A stretch of DNA of 64,000 nucleotides, from the NCBI RefSeq assembly GCF_025822765.1, contig NZ_JACKUK010000025.1, positions 249,084 through 313,083 of the forward strand, read 5' to 3'. Origin of the DNA: Mycobacterium barrassiae (GTDB lineage Bacteria > Actinomycetota > Actinomycetes > Mycobacteriales > Mycobacteriaceae). Of this stretch, positions 1-8,766 are shown piece by piece. A model generated the notes under the pieces. The model was not told the origin of the DNA. It did no database searches and was given only the letters and a program-made list of their open reading frames with translations. The first letter of the stretch is position 1. The number at the start of each line of letters is the position of its first letter. The position numbers and the translations under genes are program-made.

Positions 1-146
1 TCTTCCGGCTGGGCAACGATCCTGGGCTCGCGAAGTTCATCGATCAGGTCGCGCGTCGCGTGGAGGGGCGCGTCGTGGTGCCCGATCTCGACGGTTTGGG
101 CGCCGCCGTCGTCGGCGATTATTTACGTTCGCGTCGACGCCGCTAG
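1..146 (+). CDS. C-terminal end of a VWA-domain (CoxE-like) protein, partial
   Basis: Reading from base 3, 47 codons run to the TAG at 144-146; the rest of the gene lies before the window. The tail (FRLGNDPGLAKFIDQVA... PDLDGLGAAVVGDYLRSR) resembles the C-terminus of actinobacterial von Willebrand factor A/CoxE-like proteins, which usually accompany a MoxR/magnesium-chelatase-type AAA ATPase (Rv0958-Rv0959 in M. tuberculosis). The position just before the Rv0966c-Rv0971c-like genes fits this. The assignment rests on a short fragment, recalled family similarity and synteny. Confidence 0.5.
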   Translation, partial: FRLGNDPGLAKFIDQVARRVEGRVVVPDLDGLGAAVVGDYLRSRRRR

Positions 147-218
147 GCCTTCTACCTGCACTTTTGGGGTGTCCAGGCAACCTCTGCGGACCCCGGTCTT
201 GCCCGGTATGGTTTCGGC

Positions 219-704
219 GTGCTGAGCAGATTTCTGACGGGCCTCGGGATGGCTGGATTCGTCGCGATAATCGGTGTCCCGGCGACCGCCCTTGCTGATC
301 CTGAGCCGGCGCCCGGCCCGCCGAACGTCGACGCCTTCGCACCGGTGAAGCCGTCGGACTATTCGGTGAATGACGGCGCCTGGTACGCCTTCAGCGCCCC
401 CAGTGGCTTGACGTGCGTGCTGGACCGCCAGACGGGTGGCTATGGCTGCAGTGGGCCGCTGCCCGCGGCGCCGGGCGGAGCCAACCTGGTCAGCGCGGGC
501 CCCGTCGGTGGGCCCGGCTTCGCGAACTCGGCTCGCCCGCTGTACGGCGTGAGCGACGGGGCCAAGCCGCTGCCGCCGAACACACGGCTGTCGTTTCGCA
601 CCGTCAGCTGCGGTACCGACGGTGTGGCGACGATGTGCACGAACAGCATCGACCAAACCGGCTTCGTGCTCAGCCCGGCAGGCAGCTTCGTCTTCGGGGC
701 CTAA
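219..704 (+). CDS. secreted protein of unknown function
   Basis: This 161-residue protein begins with a GTG; an ATG at 249 is an alternative start. The N-terminus is a Sec signal peptide: Arg near the start, a hydrophobic core LTGLGMAGFVAIIGVPATAL, then ALADPEP as the likely cleavage site after Ala. The mature part is rich in Pro and Gly and has four cysteines (LTCVLD, YGCSG, VSCGTD, TMCTN) that could form two disulfides in the envelope. I recognise no enzyme motif; it looks like one of the many small exported mycobacterial proteins. Its TAA stop overlaps the stop of the convergent DUF1707 gene within the four bases CTAA. Confidence 0.75.
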   Translation: MLSRFLTGLGMAGFVAIIGVPATALADPEPAPGPPNVDAFAPVKPSDYSVNDGAWYAFSAPSGLTCVLDRQTGGYGCSGPLPAAPGGANLVSAGPVGGPGFANSARPLYGVSDGAKPLPPNTRLSFRTVSCGTDGVATMCTNSIDQTGFVLSPAGSFVFGA

Positions 705-1285
705 TTACTGGTTTTGCGCGGCTTGCGCTTGACGCCGACGCTGCCCCACAGCGAGAACCCGCGGATTCGCACGCACGGTGCGCCGGGCGTGCCTTCACCG
801 CTGACGGTCTGGTCGAAGGTGCCCATCACCCCGATGCCGCGCAGGTCCACGTTCACCTCGGGCGGCACCAGGATCGTCTGACCGCCGAAGATCGAGTACG
901 AATGGATCTCGACTTCCGGCGCCGTGAAGTCCGCATAGCGCAAATCCAGCACTCCGCCGCCGAACAGAGCAAACGTGGTCATCCGTTTGGGGACGTTCCA
1001 GCGGCCGCGGCGCTCGAAGCCGCTCATGATCGCCAGCAGCAGGGTCGACGGCGCGGGCCGGACGGGGCCGCCGCTCGGGCCGCGGGTGAACGCCCCGGGC
1101 AGGTCGGCGGAGAGCCGGTCGAGCTCGTCGTACGTCTGGGCGGCGTATGCCTTCGTCAGGCGCGCTTCGTACTCGCTCAGCGGCAATCGGCCCTGAGCCG
1201 CGGCATCACTGAGCAACTGCGCCATCTGGATCCGATCAGTATCTGCAGCGCGCATCGAGCCGTTCCGCGACGCTGGAGTGCTCAT
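701..1285 (-). CDS. DUF1707 / LiaF-like C-terminal domain protein (Rv0966c type)
   Basis: This is a 194-residue cytoplasmic protein. I chose the ATG at 1285 (MSTPASRN) because the longer frame upstream has no family-like sequence. Residues about 12-60 form the DUF1707 helical domain (AADTDRIQMAQLLSDAAAQG, then LPLSEYEARLTKAYAA), which in actinobacteria often sits at the start of small regulatory or membrane proteins. The C-terminal half (FGGGVLDLRYADF, YSIFGGQTILVPP, VMGTFDQTV) is a beta-repeat domain like that of LiaF/YvqF, linked in Firmicutes to cell-envelope stress sensing. The role in mycobacteria is not established. It is convergent with the upstream secreted-protein gene. Confidence 0.75.
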   Translation of the reverse strand: MSTPASRNGSMRAADTDRIQMAQLLSDAAAQGRLPLSEYEARLTKAYAAQTYDELDRLSADLPGAFTRGPSGGPVRPAPSTLLLAIMSGFERRGRWNVPKRMTTFALFGGGVLDLRYADFTAPEVEIHSYSIFGGQTILVPPEVNVDLRGIGVMGTFDQTVSGEGTPGAPCVRIRGFSLWGSVGVKRKPRKTSN

Positions 1286-1411
1286 CCCGGCCAACTGTTC
1301 TTTGCCAAAACGCTCATCACTGACGAGCCTACGACGAACGCTGGCACATGCAAGGCCGTTGCCCAAAGTGCGATGTCATCGTTGCCGGCGAATCAGCTAG
1401 CTGAACAAACT

Positions 1412-2068
1412 TTATTGTCTCGCCGACAGGTATTCGGCAAACCCGATGGTGCCGACCGGGTTCTCGGGTGCCAGGTTCGCACCCGCGCGGTAGCCGGCCG
1501 CAATACGTCCGGGCACCGGCACCGACACCACTTTCCGGCGGCTGCCGCGTGCCTTGAGGTACATCCGCGCCAGCTCCGCGTGGGTGTGGACCGTGGGGCC
1601 GCCGATGTCCGGGACACGGCCCATGGGCTCGGAGTCGATGAGCTCTACGAGCCGGTTGGCGACGTCGCGGGTGTCGATCGGTTGGAAGCGGATATCGCGC
1701 ACGGCCCACAGCACCGGCGAGTACCGCTGAATCGAGAAGATGGTTTCGATCAGCTCGTGGAACTGGGTGGCGCGCAGCACGGTGTGACCCACGCCGCAGT
1801 CCCTCAGCACTTCTTCGACGCGGAGCTTCGTCTGGTAGTAGGGCAACGGGATGCGGTCGATCCCGACGATCGACACGTGCACGAGGTGCGCGACGCCTGC
1901 CCGCTGCGCCCCCGCGCCTGCGAGCAGATCGCCGCGCCGCCACTGCACTGCAGTGTCGTCGGTCCGGTCCCTGCGGCTCAGCCCGTAGACCTGATGACCG
2001 GCGGCCAATGCGGCGGGCACCACCCGGCGGCCCAACGTGCCGGTTGCTCCGGTGACCAGGACACGCAC
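1412..2068 (-). CDS. NAD(P)-binding epimerase/NmrA-type protein with an apparent internal deletion
   Basis: The 218-residue product opens with a Rossmann dinucleotide-binding motif (VLVTGATGTLGRRVV, residues 3-17). It later carries the VSIVGIDRIPLPYYQTKLRVE segment in two parts, where the Tyr-x-x-x-Lys pair sits, and then VLRATQFHEL, as in atypical short-chain dehydrogenases. The reading frame is open throughout. Between GDLLAG and RAGVAHLVHVS, however, the sequence is about 35 residues shorter than in relatives: the strand that normally reads like VDTIVHCAT and the following helix are missing. That segment contacts the nicotinamide side, so the protein may be inactive. It lies just downstream of the echA7-like gene, with 4 bases between them. 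Confidence 0.7.
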   Translation of the reverse strand: MRVLVTGATGTLGRRVVPAALAAGHQVYGLSRRDRTDDTAVQWRRGDLLAGAGAQRAGVAHLVHVSIVGIDRIPLPYYQTKLRVEEVLRDCGVGHTVLRATQFHELIETIFSIQRYSPVLWAVRDIRFQPIDTRDVANRLVELIDSEPMGRVPDIGGPTVHTHAELARMYLKARGSRRKVVSVPVPGRIAAGYRAGANLAPENPVGTIGFAEYLSARQ

Positions 2069-2072
2069 GGCG

Positions 2073-2849
2073 CTACTCCTCGGCGATCGCCCAGCTCGGT
2101 GGCCGCTTCTGCAGGAACGCCAACATGCCCTCTCGTGCCTCCTCGGACACGAACAACTCGGCCGACTGCCGCGTCAGCGCATCGGCGTCCCGGTCGAACG
2201 CGGCAAGCAGTGGGGCGGTGGTGAGTGCCTTCGAGGCCGCGAGTCCCTGCGGCGACGCCTTGCCGATCGCGGTCGTCAGGCTCTTGACCGTGGCGTCGAC
2301 GTCGTCGGCGGCGACGGTGACCAAGCCGACCTCCGCGGCCTCGGCGGCGCCGAACTTCTCGCCGGTCAGGAAGTACCGGCCCGCGGCACGCGCCGTCATC
2401 TTGGGCAGCAGCGTCAGCGAAATGATCGACGGCGCAACGCCGATGCGCGCCTCGGTCAGCGCGAACGTGCTCGCCGGCCCGGCCACGACGATGTCGCAGG
2501 CGCCGACGATGCCGAGGCCACCTGCGCGCACGTTCCCGTCGATGGCCCCGATCACCGGCAACGGCAGCTCGAGGATGCGACGGAGCAAGCGGGTCATCTC
2601 ACGGGCTCGGTCGACGGCCACGTCGCTGGGATCCCGACCCGCAGCCTCAGCGAGATCTGCTCCCGCGCAGAAGGTTCCGCCCGTATGGCCGAGCACCACC
2701 GCCCGCACTCCCGTCTCTTCGGTGGCGGCGGTCAGCCCTTGATGCAGCTGGTTCACCAACTCGGTCGACAGCGCGTTGCGGTTGCCGGGCGAATCCAACG
2801 TCAGCCGGGCGACGCCGGCTTCGGCGGAGTAACGGACGAGTGTGCTCAT
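2073..2849 (-). CDS. echA7: enoyl-CoA hydratase / methylglutaconyl-CoA hydratase-like (EchA7 type)
   Basis: This 258-residue crotonase-family protein hydrates an enoyl-CoA thioester in the cytoplasm. The oxyanion-hole segments are visible: GTFCAGADLAE and GNVRAGGLGIVGACD. The second catalytic Glu is present in LTEARIG (near residue 138). The first Glu position is Gly (AGGLGIV), as in LiuC-type hydratases and unlike classical enoyl-CoA hydratases, so a methylglutaconyl or isohexenylglutaconyl-type substrate is plausible. The start codon overlaps the stop of the fadE12-like gene (TGATG), marking it as the last gene of the operon. The orthologue by position is Rv0971c. Confidence 0.85.
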   Translation of the reverse strand: MSTLVRYSAEAGVARLTLDSPGNRNALSTELVNQLHQGLTAATEETGVRAVVLGHTGGTFCAGADLAEAAGRDPSDVAVDRAREMTRLLRRILELPLPVIGAIDGNVRAGGLGIVGACDIVVAGPASTFALTEARIGVAPSIISLTLLPKMTARAAGRYFLTGEKFGAAEAAEVGLVTVAADDVDATVKSLTTAIGKASPQGLAASKALTTAPLLAAFDRDADALTRQSAELFVSEEAREGMLAFLQKRPPSWAIAEE

Positions 2850-4006
2850 CAGTACGACCGTGGCAGACCGAGTGAGGTCTGCGCGACGAAATTGAGCACC
2901 ATCTCCCGGCTGACCGGTGCGATGCGTGCGAGCTTCGACGCGGTCACTGCCGCAGCGATGCCGTACTCCTTGGTCAGTCCGTTACCGCCGAGGCTCTGGA
3001 CCGCCTGGTCGACGGCCCGTACCGACGCCTCACCCGCAGCGTATTTGGCCATGTTCGCGGCTTCGGCGGCGCCGGCATCGTCGCCGAGATCGTAGAGAGT
3101 GGCGGCCTTCTGCATCATCAACTTGGCCAACTCGATCTCGATGTGGTTCTGCGCCAACGGATGTGACAACCCCTGGTGCGCGCCGATCGGCGTCTTCCAC
3201 ACCTGCCGGGTCTTGACGTAGTCGACGGCCTTGTTGATCGCGAACCGGCCCATCCCCACCGCGCTGGCCGCACCCATGATGCGCTCCGGGTTCAGGCCCG
3301 CGAACAACTGTGCGATCGCTGCGTCCTCGGAGCCCACCAACGCGTCGGCGGGCAGGCGCACCTCGTCGAGAAACACCTGGAACTGGCTTTCGGGGCTGAT
3401 GAGTTCCATCTCGATCTTGGTCCAGCTCAGCCCGGGCGTATCGGTAGGCACGATGAACAGCGCGGGTTTCAGGTTGCCGGTTTTGTGGTCTTCGGTGCGA
3501 CCCACCACGAGGACGGCCTGCGACTGGTCGATACCGGAGATGAACACCTTCTGGCCCGACAGGATCCAATCGCTGCCGTCGCGCCGAGCGGTGGTCGTGA
3601 TGCGGTGGCTGTTGGACCCGGCGTCGGGTTCGGTGATTGCGAACGCCATGGTGATCGACCCGTCGGCGATGCCGGGGATCCAGCGCTTCTTCTGTTCCTC
3701 GGTGCCGAACTTGGAGATGATCGTGCCGTTGATGGCGGGGGAGACCACCATCAGCAGCAGCGCGCATCCGGCCGCGGCCATCTCCTCCATCACGAGCGAC
3801 AGCTCGTACATGCCCGCGCCGCCGCCGCCGTACTCCTCGGGCAGGTTGACGCCGATGAACCCGAGTTTGCCTGCCTCACTCCATAACTCGTCGGTGTGCT
3901 GGCCGGACCGCGCCTTCTCCAGGTAGTAGTCCTGGCCGTAGTTGGCGGCCATCGCGGCGACGGCCTTGCGCAGCTCCCGCTGCTCTTCGGTCTCGACGAA
4001 GCTCAT
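2849..4006 (-). CDS. fadE12: acyl-CoA dehydrogenase (FadE12 type)
   Basis: This 385-residue flavoenzyme oxidises an acyl-CoA to the 2-enoyl-CoA. The ATG at 4006 follows an AGGAGAG ribosome site and gives MSFVETEEQRELR, a normal family N-terminus. Family signatures are AFAITEPDAGSNSH (residues about 120-135, FAD/acyl binding), the QVWKTPIGAHQGLSHPLAQN segment and the C-terminal QSLGGNGLTKEYG. The ATG overlaps the stop of the carboxylase alpha gene (ATGA), so translation is probably coupled. The substrate is not readable from sequence; the operon suggests a branched-chain or terpenoid acyl-CoA, with the carboxylase acting on the product. Confidence 0.87.
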   Translation of the reverse strand: MSFVETEEQRELRKAVAAMAANYGQDYYLEKARSGQHTDELWSEAGKLGFIGVNLPEEYGGGGAGMYELSLVMEEMAAAGCALLLMVVSPAINGTIISKFGTEEQKKRWIPGIADGSITMAFAITEPDAGSNSHRITTTARRDGSDWILSGQKVFISGIDQSQAVLVVGRTEDHKTGNLKPALFIVPTDTPGLSWTKIEMELISPESQFQVFLDEVRLPADALVGSEDAAIAQLFAGLNPERIMGAASAVGMGRFAINKAVDYVKTRQVWKTPIGAHQGLSHPLAQNHIEIELAKLMMQKAATLYDLGDDAGAAEAANMAKYAAGEASVRAVDQAVQSLGGNGLTKEYGIAAAVTASKLARIAPVSREMVLNFVAQTSLGLPRSY

Positions 4007-5958
4007 TGCTCTCCTCCAAGTACTCGGGCCAGTGGGAAGCCGACGTCGACCTGCTGGCCGACTTCGACATTGAGTTCGGCAAGCACGCCGTCGGCGGGAG
4101 CGACGATGGTGTGCTCCATCTTCATCGCCTCCAGCCACACCAGGGGTTGCCCGGCGGTGACAGGATCGTTGACCTTGGCGCCGATGCGCAGCACGGAACC
4201 CGGCATCGGGGCCAGCAGCGAGCCTTGTGCGACGGCGGCGTCGGGATCGCCGAAGCGTGGCAGCGCCACCAAATGTACGGGGCCCAAAGGGGAGTCGACG
4301 AACACGTCGGTTCCGTAGCGAGCGATGTCGAAGGGGCGTTCCACGCCGCCGATCGACAGCACGGCCCGGTCGGCCGCGGCGGTGACGAGGGTGATGTCGT
4401 CGTGGTCGGGAAGTTCCAGACCGGTGCGGATGTACCGGTAGCGGACCACATGCTCGGCACCGGCGTCGTCGACGTAGGGCTTGGTCTGGTACCCCGAGGC
4501 CAGGTTGCGCCAGCCGCTGGGCGCAGCGGCGAATACCGTTGCGCTGGCGCGGTTCTGCGCGGCGTCGGCCAATGCGGCTGCGACCGCGGACAGCTCGACG
4601 GCACGGTCGTCACCGAGGGGTGCGGCCAGTCGGTCCAGGCCGTGGGTGTCGAAGAAAGCGGTGTCAGTGGCGCCGTCGAGGAACGCCGGGTGTCGTAACA
4701 CGTTGACCAACAGGTCGCGGTTGGTCCGCACACCGTGGATGCGGGCGCGGGTCAGCGCGTCGGCCAGCACACCCGCGGCCTGGCGTCGTGTCGGCGCCCA
4801 CGAGATCACCTTGGCCAGCATCGGGTCGTAGAAGATCGAGACCTGCGAACCGTCCACGACGCCGGTGTCGACGCGCACGCCGCGCACGTCGGGATCGAAC
4901 TCGGTGGCGGCGGGTACGTCGAAGCGGTGCACCGCGCCCGCCTGCGGCTGCCAGCCCTTCGCCGGGTCTTCGGCGTAAACCCTTGCCTCGATTGAGGATC
5001 CGCGTGACGCCGGTGGCTCGCCGTCCAGGCGTCCGCCGTCGGCGACGTGCAGCTGCAACTCGACGAGGTCCAGTCCGGTGGTGGCTTCGGTGACGGGGTG
5101 TTCGACCTGCAGTCGGGTGTTCATCTCGAGGAAGAAGAACTCTCCGTCATCGTCGGCCATGAACTCGACGGTCCCCGCGCCACTGTAGCCGATCGCCTCC
5201 GCAGCCAGGCGGGCGGCGTCGAACAGCTTGGCGCGCATTCCCGGTATGCGCTCGACCAATGGCGAGGGCGCCTCTTCGATGATCTTCTGGTGACGACGCT
5301 GAATCGAGCATTCGCGTTCACCGACCGCCCATACCGTGCCGTGTTGGTCGGCCATCACCTGGACCTCGACGTGGTGGCCGGTGGCCAGGTAGCGCTCGCA
5401 GAACACCGTCGGGTCGCCGAACGCCGACTGCGCTTCGCGGCGCGCGGCCTCCACTTGCCCGGCCAGCGCGGACAATTCGTCGACCACCCGCATACCGCGG
5501 CCGCCGCCACCCGCCGAGGCCTTGATCAGCACCGGCAACTGGTCGGCGGTCACTGTCTCAGGGTCGAGTTCGGTGAGCACCGGTACGCCCGCGGCGGCCA
5601 TCAGTTTCTTCGCCTCGATCTTGGAGCCCATCGCTGCCACCGCGGCCACCGGCGGCCCGATCCACGTCAGCCCGGCATCGCCGACCGCTGCGGCGAAATC
5701 GGCGTTCTCCGAGAGGAATCCGTATCCGGGATGGATCGCGTCCGCGCCGGCCGCGCGTGCCGCGGCGATCAGCTGTGCCGCGTCGAGGTAACCGCGGGTG
5801 CCCTCCAGTCGCACCCGGGCGTCGGCCTCGCCGACATGAGGCGATGCTGCGTCGGGATCGGTGTAGACGGCCACGGTGCTGATGCCCAGTCGCCGGCAGG
5901 TGGCGAACACCCGGCGCGCGATTTCGCCGCGGTTGGCCACCAGCACTCGAGTGATCAT
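4003..5958 (-). CDS. accA2: acyl-CoA carboxylase alpha subunit: biotin carboxylase + biotin carrier (AccA2 type)
   Basis: The 651-residue protein joins a biotin carboxylase (residues about 1-450: VLVANRGEIARRV, the glycine-rich KASAGGGGRGMRVV ATP-grasp loop, HHVEVQVMAD, FLEMNTRLQVEHPVTE) to a linker domain and a C-terminal biotinyl domain (LEAMKMEHTIVAPADG) whose Lys near residue 613 is the biotin site. It carboxylates biotin with ATP and bicarbonate and passes the CO2 to the partner beta subunit. The ATG at 5958 has a clear AGGAGGCGAC ribosome site. Its stop overlaps the fadE12 start. A 67-base gap with a perfect palindrome separates it from accD2, the only real gap in the operon. Confidence 0.9.
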   Translation of the reverse strand: MITRVLVANRGEIARRVFATCRRLGISTVAVYTDPDAASPHVGEADARVRLEGTRGYLDAAQLIAAARAAGADAIHPGYGFLSENADFAAAVGDAGLTWIGPPVAAVAAMGSKIEAKKLMAAAGVPVLTELDPETVTADQLPVLIKASAGGGGRGMRVVDELSALAGQVEAARREAQSAFGDPTVFCERYLATGHHVEVQVMADQHGTVWAVGERECSIQRRHQKIIEEAPSPLVERIPGMRAKLFDAARLAAEAIGYSGAGTVEFMADDDGEFFFLEMNTRLQVEHPVTEATTGLDLVELQLHVADGGRLDGEPPASRGSSIEARVYAEDPAKGWQPQAGAVHRFDVPAATEFDPDVRGVRVDTGVVDGSQVSIFYDPMLAKVISWAPTRRQAAGVLADALTRARIHGVRTNRDLLVNVLRHPAFLDGATDTAFFDTHGLDRLAAPLGDDRAVELSAVAAALADAAQNRASATVFAAAPSGWRNLASGYQTKPYVDDAGAEHVVRYRYIRTGLELPDHDDITLVTAAADRAVLSIGGVERPFDIARYGTDVFVDSPLGPVHLVALPRFGDPDAAVAQGSLLAPMPGSVLRIGAKVNDPVTAGQPLVWLEAMKMEHTIVAPADGVLAELNVEVGQQVDVGFPLARVLGGEQ

Positions 5959-5970
5959 GTCGCCTCCTCT

Positions 5971-6023
5971 GCGATTTGTGTGCGTTTCGGCGCGCTCACC
6001 GCTCCTGAATGCACACAAATCGC
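5971..6023. repeat. 13-bp perfect inverted repeat between accD2 and accA2
   Basis: The arm GCGATTTGTGTGC (5971-5983) is repeated as its exact reverse complement at 6011-6023, with 27 bases between. It fills most of the accD2-accA2 gap, ending just 5 bases past the accD2 stop (6026) and 12 bases before the accA2 ATG. As RNA it would form a long hairpin inside the operon message. There is no T-run, so it is not an obvious terminator. Confidence 0.85.
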
Positions 6024-6025
6024 AA

Positions 6026-7621
6026 TCACATCCGGAAGACGCCGAAGTTCGACGTCCCCTCGATCGGTCCGTTGGCGATCGCCGACAGGCACATACCCAG
6101 CACGGTGCGGGTGTCGCGCGGGTCGATCACACCGTCGTCGTAGAGGCGACCGGACAGAAACATCGGCAGCGACTCCGCCTCGATCTGCGCCTCCACCGCT
6201 GCCCGCAGCGCCGCGTCGGCGTCCTCGTCGACCTGCTGGCCGCGCGCCTCGGCGGCGGCTCGGCTGACGATCGACAGCACGCCGGCCAGCTGAGTGCCGC
6301 CCATCACGGCGGATTTCGCGCTGGGCCAGGCGAACAGGAAACGCGGGTCGTAGGCGCGCCCGCACATGCCGTAGTGGCCCGCGCCGTAGGAGGCGCCGAT
6401 CAGCAGGGAGATGTGCGGCACGGTGGAATTGGAGACCGCGTTGATCATCATCGAGCCGTGCTTGATCATCCCGCCTTCCTCGTACTTGCGACCCACCATG
6501 TAGCCGGTCGTGTTGTGCAGGAACAACAGTGGCGTGTCGGCGCGGTTGGCCAACTGGATGAACTGGGTGGCCTTCTGCGACTCCTCACTGAACAGCACGC
6601 CACGATGGTTGGCCAAAATGCCGATCGGATAGCCGTACAGCGTGGCCCAGCCCGTCACCAGCGATGAGCCGTACAGCGGCTTGAACTCGTCGAAGTCCGA
6701 GCCGTCGACGACGCGGGCGATGACCTCGCGCGGATCGAACGGGATGCGCAGATCGGCGGGCACGATGCCGAGCAGCTCGTCGGGATCGAACAGCGGCTCG
6801 GTCACCGGCCGCGGCTGCGGCCCCTGCTTGCGCCAGTTCAGTCGGGACACGATGCGACGCCCGATCCGGATCGCGTCGAGTTCGTCGACGGCGAAATAGT
6901 CGCCGAGCCCCGACGTGCGGGCGTGCATCTCGGCGCCGCCGAGCGACTCGTCGTCTGATTCCTCACCGGTGGCCATCTTCACCAGCGGTGGCCCGGCAAG
7001 AAACACCTTGGATCGCTCTTTGATCATCACCACGTGATCCGACATGCCGGGGATGTAGGCACCACCGGCGGTCGAGTTTCCGAAAACCAGTGCAATGGTG
7101 GGGATTCCGGCTGCCGACAGCCGGGTCAGATCGCGGAACATCTGCCCGCCGGGGATGAAGATCTCCTTCTGGGTGGGCAGGTCGGCGCCGCCGGACTCCA
7201 CCAGCGAGATGACCGGCAGGCGGTTCTCCAACGCGATCTGGTTGGCCCGCAACACCTTCTTCAAGGTCCACGGGTTGCTGGTACCGCCCTTGACGGTCGG
7301 GTCGTGGGCCACCAGCATGCACTCCACGCCCTCGACCGCGCCGATGCCGGTCACCAAGCTGGCGCCCACGGTGAAATCGCTGCCCCAGGCGGCCAGCGGA
7401 CTGAGTTCCAAAAACGGCGAATCAGGATCGAGCAGCAGCTCGATGCGCTCACGCGCCGTCATCTTGCCGCGCTCGTGGTGGCGCCGCACGTACTTCTCAC
7501 CGCCACCCGCGAGCGCCTTGGCATGTTCGGCGTCGAGTTCAGCCAGTTTGGCCGCCATCACCTCGGCGGCCTCGGTGAATGCCGCCGATCGCGGATCGAT
7601 GGTGGACTTCAGCGCGGTCAT
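6026..7621 (-). CDS. accD2: acyl-CoA carboxylase beta subunit (carboxyltransferase, AccD2 type)
   Basis: The 531-residue carboxyltransferase moves CO2 from biotin to an acyl-CoA. The ATG at 7621 (MTALKSTIDP) overlaps the fadE13 stop (ATGA), which rules out the longer open frame upstream. It has two crotonase-like halves: the N-half with RHHERGKMTARERIELLLD, ISLVESGGADLPTQ and VFGNSTAGGAYIPGMSDH, and the C-half with ANHRGVLFSEESQKATQFI, LLFLHNTTGYMVG and GASYGAGHYGMCGRAYDPR. The FLHNTTGYMVG element and length match methylcrotonyl-CoA and geranyl-CoA carboxylases better than propionyl-CoA carboxylase. The exact substrate of this AccA2/AccD2 pair is unknown. Confidence 0.9.
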   Translation of the reverse strand: MTALKSTIDPRSAAFTEAAEVMAAKLAELDAEHAKALAGGGEKYVRRHHERGKMTARERIELLLDPDSPFLELSPLAAWGSDFTVGASLVTGIGAVEGVECMLVAHDPTVKGGTSNPWTLKKVLRANQIALENRLPVISLVESGGADLPTQKEIFIPGGQMFRDLTRLSAAGIPTIALVFGNSTAGGAYIPGMSDHVVMIKERSKVFLAGPPLVKMATGEESDDESLGGAEMHARTSGLGDYFAVDELDAIRIGRRIVSRLNWRKQGPQPRPVTEPLFDPDELLGIVPADLRIPFDPREVIARVVDGSDFDEFKPLYGSSLVTGWATLYGYPIGILANHRGVLFSEESQKATQFIQLANRADTPLLFLHNTTGYMVGRKYEEGGMIKHGSMMINAVSNSTVPHISLLIGASYGAGHYGMCGRAYDPRFLFAWPSAKSAVMGGTQLAGVLSIVSRAAAEARGQQVDEDADAALRAAVEAQIEAESLPMFLSGRLYDDGVIDPRDTRTVLGMCLSAIANGPIEGTSNFGVFRM

Positions 7622-8766
7622 GACTGAAACCCAAGGGTTTTGGCGGCGAGGCTGGTGAGGATCTCCGTCGTACCGCCGCCGATGCCGAGGATGCGCATAT
7701 CGCGATACTGCCTTTCGACTTCGGATTCGGCCATATACCCCAGCCCACCGAACAACTGCACCGCCTGATTGGCCACCCACTCGCCCGCCTCGACGGCGGT
7801 GTTCTTGGCAAAGCACACCTCGGCGATCAGGTTGACTTCGCCGGCCAGCTGCCGTTCGACGACATGACGGGTGTACACCCGGGCCACATCGATACGCCGT
7901 GCCATCTCCGACAGCGTGTTCTGGACCGACTGTCGCGAGATCAACGGTCTGCCAAACGTTTCCCGGTTGCGGCACCACTCGACGGTGAGATCGAGGCAGC
8001 GCTGCGCGCTGGCGTAGGCCTGTGTCGCGAGGCCGACCCGTTCGGACACGAACGCCGCAGCGATCTGCCGGAACCCGGAGTGCTCCGGGCCGATCAGGTT
8101 GGCGACGGGCACGCGCACGTCGGTGTACGACAGTTCGGCGGTGTCCGACGACCGCCAGCCCATCTTGTCCAGCTTGCGGCTGACCGCAAAACCCGGTCCG
8201 TCTTTGTCGACGACGATCAGGGATACGCCGGCCGCCCCCGGCCCACCGGTGCGCGCCGCGGTCACCACGTAGTCGGCGCGCACGCCCGAGGTGATGTAGG
8301 TCTTGGCGCCGTTGATGATGTACTCGTTGCCGTCCCGCACGGCGCGCGTGGTCAGGTGCCCGACATCCGAGCCGCCGCCGGGCTCGGTGATGGCCAGGCT
8401 GCCGATGAGATCGCCCGCCAACGTCGGGCGCACATACGTGTCGATCAGCCGCTGGTCGCCCGAAGCGATCATGTGCGGCACGGAGATCCCGCAGGTGAAC
8501 AATGACGCGTACACACCGCCGGGGGACCCGGCGTAGTGCATCTCTTCGCAGATGACCACCGCGTCGGCGCCGTCGCCACCACCGCCACCGACCGCCTCGG
8601 GATACGCCGCGCCGAGCAGGCCCGCGTCACCGGCCTTGCGGTGCAGCTCGCGCGGCAGTTCGCCGCGGCGCTCCCACTCCTCGACGTTGGGCAGCACCTC
8701 GCGTTCTACGAACGCCCGCACCGTCTTTCGGAGTTGTTCCCGTTCCGGGGTGTACCAGATGCTCAA
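7618..8766 (-). CDS. fadE13: acyl-CoA dehydrogenase (FadE13 type)
   Basis: The 382-residue enzyme is a second acyl-CoA dehydrogenase of the same operon. I chose the TTG at 8766 (MSIWYTPEREQ) because it overlaps the stop of the upstream AtuA-like gene as TTGA, follows GAGGAGC, and gives the usual N-terminus; a start at 8811 would add 15 atypical residues. Signatures are LAITEPGGGSDVGHLTT (residues about 115-131), KTYITSG, the catalytic-region SERVGLATQAYA and the C-terminal QLFGGLGYMAESEVERQYRD with GGGTTEI. In the Atu pathway, a homologous dehydrogenase acts on citronellyl-CoA. Here the substrate is an inference. Confidence 0.87.
   Translation of the reverse strand: MSIWYTPEREQLRKTVRAFVEREVLPNVEEWERRGELPRELHRKAGDAGLLGAAYPEAVGGGGGDGADAVVICEEMHYAGSPGGVYASLFTCGISVPHMIASGDQRLIDTYVRPTLAGDLIGSLAITEPGGGSDVGHLTTRAVRDGNEYIINGAKTYITSGVRADYVVTAARTGGPGAAGVSLIVVDKDGPGFAVSRKLDKMGWRSSDTAELSYTDVRVPVANLIGPEHSGFRQIAAAFVSERVGLATQAYASAQRCLDLTVEWCRNRETFGRPLISRQSVQNTLSEMARRIDVARVYTRHVVERQLAGEVNLIAEVCFAKNTAVEAGEWVANQAVQLFGGLGYMAESEVERQYRDMRILGIGGGTTEILTSLAAKTLGFQS

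Noticed and set aside
413-2224. 603-codon open frame on the plus strand
   Set aside because: It runs antisense through the DUF1707 and epimerase genes, has an Arg/Ala/Gly-rich composition typical of shadow frames in GC-rich DNA, and shows no family motif.
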